Virus record (IMG/VR): IMGVR_UViG_3300042988_000630
Coordinates: 1-36,871 of that record
From: a virus
DNA: 36,871 nucleotides
Strand: one strand, 5' to 3'
The notes beneath the pieces were generated by a model that saw only the letters and a list, made by a program, of their open reading frames with translations, made no database searches and was not told where the DNA came from. The first letter of the stretch is position 1. The number at the start of each line of letters is the position of its first letter. Position numbers and translations under genes: made by a program. This document shows, piece after piece, positions 1 through 12,800 of this stretch.

Positions 1-699
1 CTGAAGACCGACTCCACGGGCGAGGAACGCACGCAGTTCATCGACCGCTCTGCGCTGACCGAGATGGGCCTGTCTGCGCTGTCGCCGCCGCAGATGTTTG
101 AGCAGGCCTACCGGCGCCAGGCCGAGGTCGACAAGATGCGGGCACAGACCGCCGCCGAACTGGCGAAGGAGGGCAGGGCAGAGGCCCGCGAGATTGCAAA
201 GGAAGGCCGCGCCGACGCCCGCGAGGTGGCGAAGGAAACCCGAGGCGAGGCCCGCGACGTCAGGAAGGCCGCCCGCGACCAGGGCTATGCGCTGGAGAAA
301 ATCAGCATCGAGGAACAACTGAAGCAGGCCGGCGCGACCAACAAGGTCAAGCAGGAGGTCAACGCGAAGGTCGATTTCCTGCGCAAGTCCGGCTACTCCG
401 ACGAGTTCATCAACGACGCCTTGCCGAACATCATCGGCCTGGGCGACTTCAAGAAGAAGACGAGCCCCGAGGAAGCCCGCCGCCTGGCTTTTTCGGATCG
501 CATGAAGTCCGACCCGACGTTCGCCCGCAAGTCGGCCGCCGATCAGCAGACCATCCTGGACCAGGACATGAAGCTGATCTTCGGCGGTGTCGATCCCAAG
601 ACGGCACCGTCGCCGGCTGCTAGTGGCCTGCCGCCGAAGCCGGCCGGCCAGGGCGTGCCGGTGTACGACACCAAGACGGGCACCATCGTCTACCGGTGA
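1..699 (+). CDS. Coiled-coil virion-associated protein, 5' end outside window
   Basis: The frame is open from the first base, so the gene probably begins upstream; the first internal ATG is at 64. The first third is a charged helical repeat in which units of about ten residues of the type AKEGRAEARE recur several times (about nt 160-285), which predicts a long coiled coil. The C-terminal 30 residues are Pro/Gly rich and end near VYDTKTGTIVYR. I recognise no enzyme domain. It ends just before a terminator and directly precedes the giant ejection-type protein, so a structural or ejection role is an inference from position and composition only. Confidence 0.75.
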   Translation: MKTDSTGEERTQFIDRSALTEMGLSALSPPQMFEQAYRRQAEVDKMRAQTAAELAKEGRAEAREIAKEGRADAREVAKETRGEARDVRKAARDQGYALEKISIEEQLKQAGATNKVKQEVNAKVDFLRKSGYSDEFINDALPNIIGLGDFKKKTSPEEARRLAFSDRMKSDPTFARKSAADQQTILDQDMKLIFGGVDPKTAPSPAASGLPPKPAGQGVPVYDTKTGTIVYR

Positions 700-702
700 C
701 AC

Positions 703-727
703 GGGGGCCAGGCGCCCCCTCTTTTTT
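703..727 (+). terminator. Rho-independent terminator after the coiled-coil gene
   Basis: GGGGGC (703-708) and GCCCCC (714-719) form a 6-bp GC stem with a 5-nt loop, followed by TCTTTTTT. It separates the upstream structural genes from the giant gene, which therefore needs its own promoter. Confidence 0.8.
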
Positions 728-750
728 GCCGCGCCCGGTTTCAGTTTCAA

Positions 751-777
751 ACCGCTGGCGCTAAAATCGGACCACCT
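751..777 (+). promoter_or_regulatory. Candidate late promoter, shared motif copy 1
   Basis: TGGCGCTAAAATCG (756-769), two variable bases, then CCACCT (772-777) is repeated with identical spacing at 15626-15647 in front of the lysis cassette. TAAAAT could serve as a -10 box (762-767). No good -35 hexamer lies 17 bp upstream, so an activator or a phage-specific factor may be needed. It sits between a terminator and the giant gene's start. Confidence 0.6.
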
Positions 778-803
778 ATAGAGTGGCGACCCGAGGCACA
801 CCA

Positions 804-3800
804 GTGGCGAAAAACACCTTCTTGCAGTCCCCCTTCGACAACCTGTTGCCGGAGGACGCCACCAAGGCCCCGGTGCTGCCCGGACAGCAGCCGGTAAAGG
901 CGCAAGAACTCCCCGCGATCGAGCAGCCCAAGCAAGAGCCTGACACCCGCCAGCCGAGCACCAAGGCCACCAACCTCCTGCCGCCGCCCGACTACCGGCC
1001 GATCTTCGAGGCCGCCGCCAAGGAATTCAACGTCCCGGTCAATGTCCTGATGGCGCTGGGCCACCAGGAGAGCCGCTACAACCCGAAGGCCATCGGGCCC
1101 GAGACGCAGTGGGGCCGCGCACGCGGCATGATGCAGTACCTCGATAGCACGGCATCGGGCTTGGGCATCAACCCGTTCGACCCGGGCGAAGCCATCCCGG
1201 CCGCCGCCCGTCAACTCCGCGAGCGCCTGGACAAGGGCTATTCGATGGAGGACGCGGTGAAGGAGCACTTCGCCGGTCCGAACCGCAAGCTGTGGGGTCA
1301 GAAGACCGCCGCCTACGGCCGCGAGGTCATGGAGAAGGTCGGCCGGATTGGCGAGATGCTGGGCGCCGAGCCTGCGCCCGTCGATGACCTGACCGTCTTG
1401 CAGCAGCGCCTGGACCAAGAGGAACCCGGGCGCTTCCGCGTGGTCACGCCGGAGTTGAGCCGGCAGCTATTCCGCCAGCAGGAGGTCAGCGACGCCGAGG
1501 CGATCCGCGCCATGCCGGCACCGCAGGCCGAGGCGCCAAGCCTTGCCAGCGACGTCGCCAAGATGGGCATCGGCGGTGTCTACAAGGGCATCGGCCAGTT
1601 GGTCGAGGGCATCGGCAAAATCCCGCAGATCGTCGGCGACTACACCACGACGCCGCTCTACAACCTCATCACCGGCCAGGACAAGCGTACCGGCAACCTG
1701 TTGCAGGGCCCCGCCGAGGCGATCAAGCGCTACGGCGAGAACATCCAGGGCGGCATTAGCACCGACACCAAGCAGGCCATCAAGGACTCGGCGCCAGACG
1801 GCAACCTGCTGGAGCCCTCCACGTGGACCTTCGGCAAGGCGCCGAGCGTGCGCGGCTACATGGCCCTGGGTGCTGACGTGCTGGGCGGCATGCTGCCTGT
1901 CGTGGCCGCGTCCGTCGCAACCGGTGGCGCATCGAACGCCGTCCGCATGGGCACGGCCGCCACGGTCGGCGGGGCCCAGGGAGGTGGTGCCGCATCGCAG
2001 GAGGCACGCGACGCCATCAACGACATGGCCCAGAAGGGAACGCTGGAAAAAGAGTCGGCCTACTACCGCGAACTCATCGCCAACGGCAACACGCCCGAGC
2101 AGGCACTCGCCAAGACCCGCGATGCCGCCGAGCGCTGGGCCTTCCTGCTGACCGCGCCGGTTTCCGGTGCTGGCGGCATGGCCACGAGCAAGATCATCTC
2201 GCCAGCCGAGCGCATCTTCTCGGGCGCCAACCTGCCAGCCCGCATCGCCGGCCGCGCCGGCTTGTCCGGGCTTGAGGAAGGCACACAGGAAGTCACCGAA
2301 GCGCTTCAGACCAAGCAGGGCATCAACCAGGGCGCTGGCACCAACCTCAACCCGATGGATGGCACCTTCGCCGACTTCGTGCTGGGTGCCATGGCCGGGG
2401 GCGTGCCGGGCGCAGTGGCCGGAGCCGCGAGCAAGCGGGAAGCTACCCAGCCCGAGGCTATCCAGCCCGCCGAACCTACGCCGGCCGAAACGGCGCCGGC
2501 AGCGCCTGCCGCTCCCGCAGCGCCAGTCACGGCGCCTGCGCCGCAGCCTGCACCCGGCCCGCTGTCCCGCGCCGTCGAGAACGCGGCCGAAGTCGCAGCG
2601 CCTGAGCAGCGCGTGACTGTCACGGCGCCCGAAGGCCAGATTACGGGATTCGTCGAGTCCTACCAGCAGGACGGGCAGGGCGGTTTCGCGGCCCGCGTGC
2701 TGGGCGATGACGGCCAGGTCTACAACTTCACGAGCGCCGATGGCGTCACGATCACGCCCGAGGCGCCGAAAGCCGGCCCGCTGACGGCCGCCGTTGAGGC
2801 CGTGGCCGCAACGCAGCCCGCCGCGCCCGCTCCCGTTCCCGAGCAGCCCGCCGCACCGGTCGAGGCCGCCGCCACTCCGGTGCAGGCTACCCCCGTGGAG
2901 CAGGCCGCGCCTGTTGCGCCCGCACCAGCGCCCGAAGCCGCGCTCGTCCTGGCCGACATGGACGAGGCCGCGCTGCGCGAGCGCCTGAAGTACATCGCCC
3001 GCCAGGCCAAGGACAACGGCGGCTGGAACAAGATGCTCTCGCAGGCCCGCCGCGAAGTCGAGCGCGAGATCAACAAGCGCACTGCACAGCCACAGGAGAC
3101 GAGCAATGCAGCAGTCGATACCGCTCGTGTACGAGTTCGAGATGACGGTGCCGCAAGCCCTCAAGCACCTGCGGAGGCGCAACCTGGTGAGCCTGGAGGA
3201 CGCCAGGCTGTTGCGCAGCCTGCTGATAGCGCGGCGCCCGCTGCCGCAGAAGTTCTACCCGACGCTCGAACTGATGTTCCTTCTGCGGGCCAAACCGCCG
3301 ACGTTGGCACGGCACTGACGCAACCAACCGCCGATGCGGCCGCCACGGGTAAGGGCAAGTCGGAGACGGCCGCCGAAACCGAGTTGAAGGCCGCTCAGGC
3401 GGCCTGGGCTCAGGCGCACACCAACGCGAACGGCCAGCGCCTAAAGACCGCCCGATTGGCACGCTTGCGAGAGCGCCGCAGCGAGGCCGAGCCCGGCACG
3501 CCGCTGCGCCGCGACATCGACAACGACATCGCCCAACTGGAGAAGGAAATCGGGGCTTCCCCTGAAGCCGCTCAGGCCCGCGACGAGCACGCCGGCAAGT
3601 GGTTCGGCAGCCGCGAGAAAGCCGACGCCTACCTGGCCAAGAAGAAAATCGGCGGCACCCATCAAGTCGTGCAGACCGGCAAAGTCCGGTTCGAGGTCAA
3701 ACCGAAAGGAGTTGAAGATGGCAACAACCAACGTCCCGTCGGGCAGCCCGATGGCGCAGAAGCGGTGGTCGGGCAGCAAGCCGGCCAGCAAGCCCAAGCA

Positions 3801-6800
3801 GCAGCAGCCGAAGCCGCCCCGCAAGAAGTAGTAGGGTTCGCTCAGTGGTGGGAGGGCCTGAACGCCGCCCAACAGGCCCAGGCCTTCCAGGCTGTCGGCG
3901 CGATCGGCACTGGATCGCAAGCGACCAAGGCCAGCGAACTGCCGAGCAATGGCATCACCGAACGGATCAAGGCGCTGCACGCCGGTGGCTGGCAGCCCCA
4001 AGCGCAAAATGTCCAAAACGCACCGCAAGGAGCCGCGGCAACCGAAGCTCAAGCCCCGGCAGATCAAGCGCCAGAAACAGCGCGAGGCGATGCAGCCGCC
4101 GCAGCCGCCAATGGAGTACCAGCGGATGGAAGAGCCGCCCCGGTGGAAGCCGCTGGGATAACGGCGGCCAACACCACCGAGCGCAATGCGACTGTCGCGC
4201 CGCCCGCGCAGCCAGCCGCGAACGACGCCGCCGCACCGACCGAGCCGACCCCTCCCGGTGGCGGGAAGCCCGACCTGTTTGCCGGGAACAAGATCTTCAC
4301 CGCCGACAAGGTGGAGGCCGCCCGCGCCCGCCTGCGCTCGAAGTTGAATCAGATGAACTCGGGCATCGACCCCGAGGTGGTCATCGACGGCATGACGATT
4401 GCCGGCGCCTACATTGAGGCGGGTGTTCGCAAGTTTTCGGACTACGCCGCCGCCATGACAGGCGACTTCGGCGACGCCATCAAGCCCTACCTGCTGTCGT
4501 TCTACGAGGCCGCCCGGAATTACCCCGGCATCCAGGCCGATGGCATGACCAGTGTGGAGCAGGCGAAAGCCGAGCACGCCGCACTGATGAAGACCGCCGA
4601 CACCGCGCCGGTTGCAGAGGCAATCGGCGAGACGGTCGAGAAGCCTGCCAAGCGCACCAAGAAGACCGGCGCCAAGACAGACATGACCCTGACGCAGGAT
4701 TGGGGCATGGAGCACATCGACGCCTATTCAGACGAGGGCGAGCAGGTCAAGGCCGCCTTTCTGAAAGAGGCAAAGACCTACCTGAACACGGTGGCCGGCA
4801 TCCTGGCCGAGCAGGGTTTTACCCCCCACACCGACGCCAAAGGCCGCCCGGAAAAGGCGGTGTCGGTGAACGAAAGCGGCGTGGCCACCAGTGGCGACGT
4901 CACGCTGACGCTGGACGGCCCGAACGGCATCGGCATCTACGCCCACATCGGCGGCACGTCACTGCGTGGCGCCGTGCCCACGACGGCCAGCGGCGTGTCC
5001 CTCATGGTCCGCGTGGCGCAAGGGGGCGACCGTTTTGGAGTGAAGGACCGGAACCGCTGGATGCCGGTGGACTTGTCGGCCGCTGACCTGTCAGAGTTGA
5101 TGCGGAAGGCGGTCGGCGAGTTCAAACCCAAAGGAGCGCAAGATGCAAAGCCTGTACAAACCCAGCCTGTACCCGCCCGGGATACGGCAGAAGCTGGGGC
5201 TGATGCCGCCGCTGGCGACCGAGATCGCCAACCGGTGGGCCCTGGGGTGGCCGGAGGCGGTGACGGAACTGCTGAAGGCGGGCAAGTATCTGGAAGCGCT
5301 GACGGCGCAGGAGCAGGCGGAGCGCGAGGCACTGAGCGAGCCGGGCAACAGCCACCTGGCGCGGCACGAGATCGCGCAGGAGTACGGCCTGACGCTGGGC
5401 CCGCCGACAATGCCGCCGACTTCGTAATCGACGCCGAAGACATCGGCAAAGGTGGGCTGGGCAAGAAGTACCGCGACAACGTAGCGGCCATCCGCATCCT
5501 CAAGACCATCGAAACCGACGGCCGCGTGGCCACCCCGGACGAGCGCAAGCAACTGGCGAAGTACGTCGGCTGGGGCGCCATGAAGGGCCCCTTCGACCCC
5601 GAGAACAAGCAGTGGGCCAAGCAGCATGCCGAACTGAAGGAACTGCTGTCGCCCGAGGAATTCCGCGCCGCCCGCAAGTCCACCCTGGACGCGCACTACA
5701 CCAGCCCCGTGGCGATCGGCGCCATGAATGCAGCGCTGGAGCGCCTGGGCTACAAGGGCGGCCGGATGCTGGAGCCGTCCGTCGGCGTCGGCAACTTCTT
5801 CGGCCTGATGCCGGCCGGCGTGCGCAAGGCCTCGCAGCTCTACGGCGTGGAACTGGACTCGCTGACCAGCCGTATGGTGGCCGCGCTCTATCCGAAGGCG
5901 AAGATCGCCAAGGCGACCGGCTTCGAGGACTTCCAAATCCCGTCCGAGTTCTTCGACCTGGTGCAGGGCAATCCGCCCTTCGGCAGCCAGCCCCTGGTGG
6001 ACGCCGAGCGCAGCCCGTACTCGGGCTTCTCGATCCACAACTACTTCCTGGCCAAGGGCATCGACAAGCTGCGCCCGGGCGGCATCATGCAGGTGGTGGT
6101 GTCGCACAACTTCCTGGACGCGCAGGACAACCGCGCCCGCAAGTGGATCAGCGAACGCGCCAGCCTGATCGGTGCTGTGCGCCTGCCCAACACCGCCTTC
6201 AAGGACAACGCCGGTACCGAAGTCGTCACCGACATCCTGATCTTCCAGAAGCGCGACGCCGACGGCGCCGGCCGGTCCGACGTCGTGGACGGCTGGGTGG
6301 ACGTGGTGGACCAGGTGAACACCAACCCCAAGACGGGAGAGAGCGTCACCCACAAGGTGAGCCGGGTGTTCACGCAGAAGCCGAACCTGGTGCTGGGCAA
6401 GCCGTCGGCTGGCGGCACCATGTACCGGGCCAACGAATACACCGTCGAGGCGACCGGCGACATCGGGCCCCAGCTTGACGCCTGGGTGCAGACGCTGCCC
6501 GAGGGCATCTACACGCCGATCGAGCGCAAGCCCGAGGCCGAAACCAACATGGCCGTGCCCGACGGCGTGAAAGCGGGCTCCTACTTCGTGGGCGCCGACG
6601 GCGAGATCATGCAGCGCGGCGACGACGTGCTGGGCGACAAGACCGCCCGCGCCTGGACCGCGCCGAATGCCAAGGCAGCCGAGCGCATGAAGGGCATGAT
6701 CGGCCTGCGCGATGCGCTGCGCACGCAGATGCGCCTGGAGCGCTCGCCCGATGCCGCCGAGGCCGAGATCGAGGCCAACCGCGCCACCCTGAACAAGCTC

Positions 6801-9800
6801 TATGACGCCTTCCTGAAGGCGCATGGCCACATCAACAGTCAGACCAATCGCCGCCTGTTCCTGGACGACACCGAGGCCCAACTGATCCAGGCGCTGGAGT
6901 TCGACTACGACAAGGGCATTAGCAAGGCCACGGCCGAGAAAGAGGGCATCGACCCCCGCGAGCCCAGCGCCACCAAGGCCGACATCTTCAAGCGCCGCGT
7001 GGCCTTCCCGCCGCAGGACTTCATGACCGTTGCCACGGCCAAGGACGCCCTGCTGGCATCGTTGAACTATCGCGGCAAGGTGGACCCCGCCTACATGGCC
7101 GACGTCTATGGCAAGCCCATGGACGAGATCGTCAAGGAATTGGGGGACGTCGTGTACGACGATCCGCAGGCCGGCATCGTCACCGCCGACGAATACCTGT
7201 CGGGCGACGTGAAGACCCGGCTCGCCGAGGCCAAGGCCGCCGCGCAGAGCGACCCGAAGTACAAGCGCAACGTCGAGGCCCTGGAGAAGGTCATCCCGAT
7301 CGACAAGAAGCCGTCCGAAATCTCGGTGAGCATCGGCGCAGCCTTCGTGCCCGCCGAGGTCTACGAGCAGTTTGTCAAGCACATCTCGGGCGGCAATGCG
7401 ACGGCCGGCTACATCAAGGCCACCGGCCAGTGGCTGCTGGCATTCACTGGCGGGACCGAGCCCGCGCTCAACACCGGCAAGTTCGGCACTGCGCAGATGT
7501 CGGCGCAGGAACTGTTCCAGTTGACCATGCTGGGCCGTGGCGCCGTGGTGAAGAAGACCGTGCGCAACCCGGACGGCACCACCACCACGGTGGTCATGGA
7601 GAAGGAAACCGAGGCCGCCCGCGAGAAACAGAACGCCATCCGGGCCGAATGGCAGTCGTGGCTTTGGAGCGAACCGGCCCGCGCCGATCAGATCGCGTCC
7701 ATCTACAACGACAAGATGAACCGGATCGTGAAGCGGAAGTACGACGGTTCGCACCTGTCGTTCCCCGGCATGAACCCGGCCATCAGCCTGCTGGAGCACC
7801 AGAAGAACGGCGTGTGGCGTGGCTTGCAGTCCTACCAGGTGCTCTATGACCACGTGGTGGGCGCCGGCAAGACCTTCGAGATGGCGACGCTGGCCATGGA
7901 GATGCGCCGCCTTGGCATCGCCCGCAAGCCGCTATTCGTGGTGCCCAACCACCTGACGCTGCAATGGCGCAGCGAGTTCACGCGCCTCTACCCAGGCTCG
8001 AACATTCTGGCCGCCACCCCCGAGGACTTCTCGAAGGACAACCGCGAGCGCCTGTTCTCGAAGATCGTCACGGGCGATTGGGATGCCGTCGTGATCGGCC
8101 ATTCCAGCCTGAAGAAGATCGGCCTGCCCGAGGAAACCGAGAAGGCGGTGCTGCAAGAGCAGATCGACGAGGTATCGCAGGCCATCGAGGACATGAAGCG
8201 GGCCCGGGGCGACCGCAACATCGTGCGCGACATGGAGGGCATCAAGGCCCGCCTGGAAGCCAAGATGAAGGACAAGCTCGCCGCCATCGGCAAGCGCTCC
8301 AAGGTAGTGACGTTCGACGAGTTGGGCATCGACGCGATGTTCATCGACGAGATGCACGAGTTCAAGAACCTGGCCTACAACTCCACCATGGACCGCAACC
8401 CGGGCATGGGGAACCCGAACGGCTCGGCCAAGGCCTTCGACCTGTTCGTCAAGACGCGGTGGCTGTTCGACACCTTCGGCGACAAGACCCCCTACATCAC
8501 CGCCACCGGCACGCCCGTCTCCAACTCGCTGGTGGAGATGTTCAACATGCAGCGGTACATGCAGTACCCGACGCTCAAGCGCGACGGCCTGCACGTGTTC
8601 GATGCCTGGGCCAAGCAGTTCGGCAGCGTGGAGAACGTCTACGAGGTGGCGCCGTCTGGCTCCGGCTATCGTCAGTCCACCCGGTTCGCCAAGTTCACGA
8701 ACCTGCCGGGCCTGATGAGCCTCTACAACTCGTTCGCCGACACCATCACGCTGGACGACTTGAAGGCGCAGGAGGAAGCCCAGGGAAAGCGCTTCCCGGT
8801 GCCCAAGATGGTCAACGGCAAGCCGCAGATCGTGGTGGCGCAGCGCTCGCCTGCCGTGGCCAACCTCATGGGCGTGCCCATGGCGAAGACCGACGAGGCC
8901 GGCCAGATCAAGTTCCTGGCCGACCTGAAGGCGCCGATCCAGATCACGCAGAAGCCCGACACCGGCAAGTGGACCGCAAAGGTGGGCGAGTCGCACCTTG
9001 GCGAGTTCGACACCGAGCAGGACGCCCGCCTGAAGATCGTGGAGCGGGCCATGACGCCCGAGGTCACGGTGGACCCCGAATCCATACTCGGTCGCTTTGG
9101 GCGCCTGAAGCAGTTGACCAAGGAAACCAAGGGCAAGGTCAACGCCCTGTCCCTGACCGGCGAGGCCAACAAGGCAGGTTTGGATTACCGCCTCGTTAAC
9201 CCGGCCGCCCCGGACTTCCCCGGCTCCAAGATCAACCTGGCCGTGGACAACATGGTGCGCACCTACAAGCAGTGGGATGCCGACAAGGGCACCCAGCTTG
9301 TGTTCTGTGACCTGTCCATTCCGCTGTCGGCTCGGGCCAGCTATTCGAGCAAGGCCCGCCGCCTGTACGTGCGCGACGATGCCGGCGCCGTGGAGATGAA
9401 GCGCGGCACCATGCACACGCTGGAGGGACAGGAAAGCCTGCCGTACTTCGTGGTGCAGCGGGGCGAGAAGGACGCCAAGCGCTTCGACGTCTATGACGCC
9501 GCCTCGGGCCTGCTGGTGATCCGCGACGCCCGCACCAAGCAGGACGCCGTGGACCAGGCCAACACCGCCCTGGCCGACGAGAACAAGCGCCAGCGCTGGA
9601 TCGACCGCCGCGAGGCTGCCGGCGAGATCACGCAGGAGGCCATCGACGAGTTTAACAACGAGAACGACATCGAGGCCGACGGCATCGAGGCCTTCACCCG
9701 CGAGGACATCGCGGGCGTGTCGGGCGCCGCGAAGTTCTCGGTCTACGACGACATCAAGGCCAAGCTGATCGGCAAGGGCATCCCCGAGCGCGAGATCGCC

Positions 9801-12800
9801 TTCATCCACGACTACGGCACCCCGACGGCCAAGGATAAGCTGTTCAAGGCCGTGAATACGGGCGAGGTGCGCTTCCTGCTGGGCTCCACCCCGAAGATGG
9901 GCGCCGGCACCAACGTGCAGAAGCGCCTGGTGGGCCTGCACCACATCGACGCGCCGTGGCGCCCGTCGGACCTGGAGCAGCGCGAGGGCCGCATCATCCG
10001 GCGCGGCAATGAACTCTACAACCGCGATCCCGAGGGCTTCGAGGTGTTTATCGGCCGCTACGCCACCGAGCAGACCTACGACACCCGCCGCTGGCAAATC
10101 CTGGAGCACAAGGCCCGGGGCATCGAGCAACTGCGCAACTTCGACGGCACGATCAACGAGATCGACGACATTGAGGGCGAGGCCGCCAACGCCGCCGACA
10201 TGAAGGCCGCCGCCTCCGGCGATCCGCTGATCCTGGAGGAAACCCGCCTGCGCAACGACATGCGCCGCCTGGAGCAGTTGCAGGCCGCCCATGCAGACGA
10301 TGTTCTGTCCATGAACCGCAAGGCCCGGTCCGCCGACGAATACGCCAAGACTATCGGGCCGCGCCAACTGGCCGAGGTCAACACGCTGGTGGCGGCCGTC
10401 AAGAAGAACCCCGTGGACAAGGACGGGTTCGCGCCCGTCGCCATCGACGGCAAGAAGTTCGACGCCAAGGAAGCCGCGCAGGAGGAAATCGCCCGCGCCT
10501 TCTCCGTGGTGCGCACCGGCTTGCGCGAGGAATCCATCGTGGTCTTCCGTGGCGTGGAGTTCACGCTGATGCGCAACGGCAACGTGACGCTGGCCGAGTC
10601 GCCCACCGGCACCATCGGCTCGTGGTCGGTGTCCGAGGCCTTCTCGCCAAGTGGTTTCGTGCAGCGCATGGTGAACTACGTCGGCCGCCTGCCGGCCATG
10701 TCCGACAACATCCAGGCCAGCATCGACAAGTCCGCCAAGGATGCCGTGGCGCTGCGCGAGCAGGCCAAAACGCCGTTCGGTCAGGCTGCTGACCTGGAAG
10801 CCGCCCGCGAGGAATACAAGCGCGTGCAGCGTGCCCTGCTGGCCAAGGGCCCGGCTGTGCCTGAAAGCCAGAAGCCGGCCGTGGCCGCTGGTATCGAGGC
10901 ACAGAAGGCCCGGCTGCGCGAGTTGGGGCTAGGCGAGGCCCTGGACGAGTTCTTTGCCAGTGCGGAAGACCAGCCGCGCTACTCGGTGCGCCCCGACGGC
11001 ACGCCGGACGCCGAGTTCGGCCCGTTCTACACCGAGATGGACGCGGGCACCGCCATTGTGCGCCTGATGGGCGAGCAGGCCGGTGAGGCGATCGTCACCC
11101 ATCCAGTCCTGGGCGAAATCAGCCTGGTGTACGGCGACGGCCGCGCCGGCTTGCGCCACATCGCCGACCGCCGTGGCGACGACATCCTGGGCCGGCTGCC
11201 CGACCTGCTGGCCAACGGCAAGGTCTACACCAAGCCCGGGCAGGAAACCCGCGTGTTCGTGGGCAACGACCGCGACGAGGCCGTGCTCCGGCTGGACTGG
11301 AACGGCCAGGCCAAAACGTGGCTGCTGTCGGCCTACGAAAAGTATCCCGACCTGAAGACGGGCCAAACTGCGAAGGTGTCCCGCCGCTCGCAGACAGTGC
11401 GCGAGCGTTCGGCGCCGGGGCTGTCGGTGGCGGAGGCCCGCAAGGCGATCACGACCGGCTCGGTTGGAAGCGTGGTGCGCAACCTGCTGGACAACGGCCT
11501 CATCGTGGTGCACCAGACGCCCAAGACCCTGCCCAAGCGGATTGGCCGCAACGTGCGCAATGTGCAGGCCGTGACGACGCCCGACGGGCGCGTGCACATC
11601 GTGGCCAGCGCCGTCACCCGCGAAAACGCCCGCGCCGTGCTGCTGCACGAGATGTTCCACCAGGGCGGCGAGCGCCTGATCGGCACGGCCGAGTGGGGCA
11701 AGCTGATGGGCCGCATGGCCTCCATCTACCGCCAGAGCGAGCAGTCCACCGGACGGGCCCGGGAGTTCTTTGACCGTGCCCGCGAGCGCGTGGCCGCCGC
11801 CAAGGCGCAGGGCGCGGTGGACACCCGCATGGAGGTGGAGGAATTCGCGGCCTACGCCATTGAGGAATACGAGCGTGCGCCCGACAGCCTGCCGGCCGCG
11901 ATCCGCAAGTGGGTTGAAGACCTGATCGGCGCGGTGAAGGCGTGGCTGTCGGTCCGCTACGGCAAGCAAGTCGGCCAGGTGACTCCTGCCCAACTGGCCG
12001 TTATCGCCAAACTGGCGGTGATCGACAGGGGCGCCAGCTACGGCCCCGAAATGCTCAACGGGTTGGGCACACTGTTCCCTGCCACAGACGGCGCCAACTT
12101 CTCGGTGGCCCCAGAGCAGGCCGGTGCGGTAATCGACGAGGCCAGCAACGCGCTCGACGACACCGGGCCCATCGCCAAGGACGACTACATCGGCCGCGTG
12201 GTGGGCGACCTGTCGCTGGGCGCCAAGCTGATCGTGCACCCGCGCACCGTGGCGGCCGTGCACCCTGAGTTCACGCCGGTCTACCGCACCGCCATCTCGC
12301 AGATGGAAACCCGCGACGAGATCATCTCGGACCTGGGCAAGGACGTGCGGGCCTACGACTTGCTTGAGCAGGCCGGCAAGGACAACGTGAACCGCGCCCT
12401 CGAACTAGGCCGCCTGACGTCCACCGTCTTCAGCACCGACCAACTGCGCGAGGGCGTGGAAAACACCGGCTTCCGCAAGGTGGTGGTCATCGGCGAGGAC
12501 GGGAAGCCCCAGACCGCCAAGGTGCCGGTCACGTCGCTGCTGACCAAGCCGGGCGAGTCCATCACCCTGACCGACGACGAGATCGTGGCCTACAAGGGCT
12601 TGCGGGCGATGTTCGACCGGGCCCTGGACATGATGCGCGACCAGACCCTGGACGAGCTTGGGTTCTCGGAATTCGCCGGCAAGCCGAACGCCGCGCAGGC
12701 GATCCGCGACCTCATCACCGACCAGACGCCCGCCGATCAAGCCGAGAAGCTGCGCAACATCGCCAAGTTCGTGGCCGAGATCGAGCAGGCCAAGCGGGCG

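Noticed and set aside
2794-2988. Another alternative-frame ORF in an early Ala/Pro linker of the giant gene
   Set aside because: It is Arg/Pro/Ser-only, with no ribosome site; unlike N1 and N4 it looks like a simple shadow.
3949-4008. N-terminal extension of nested ORF N3
   Set aside because: Here the giant frame is protein-like (NGITERIKALHAGGW) and the nested frame has mixed third positions.
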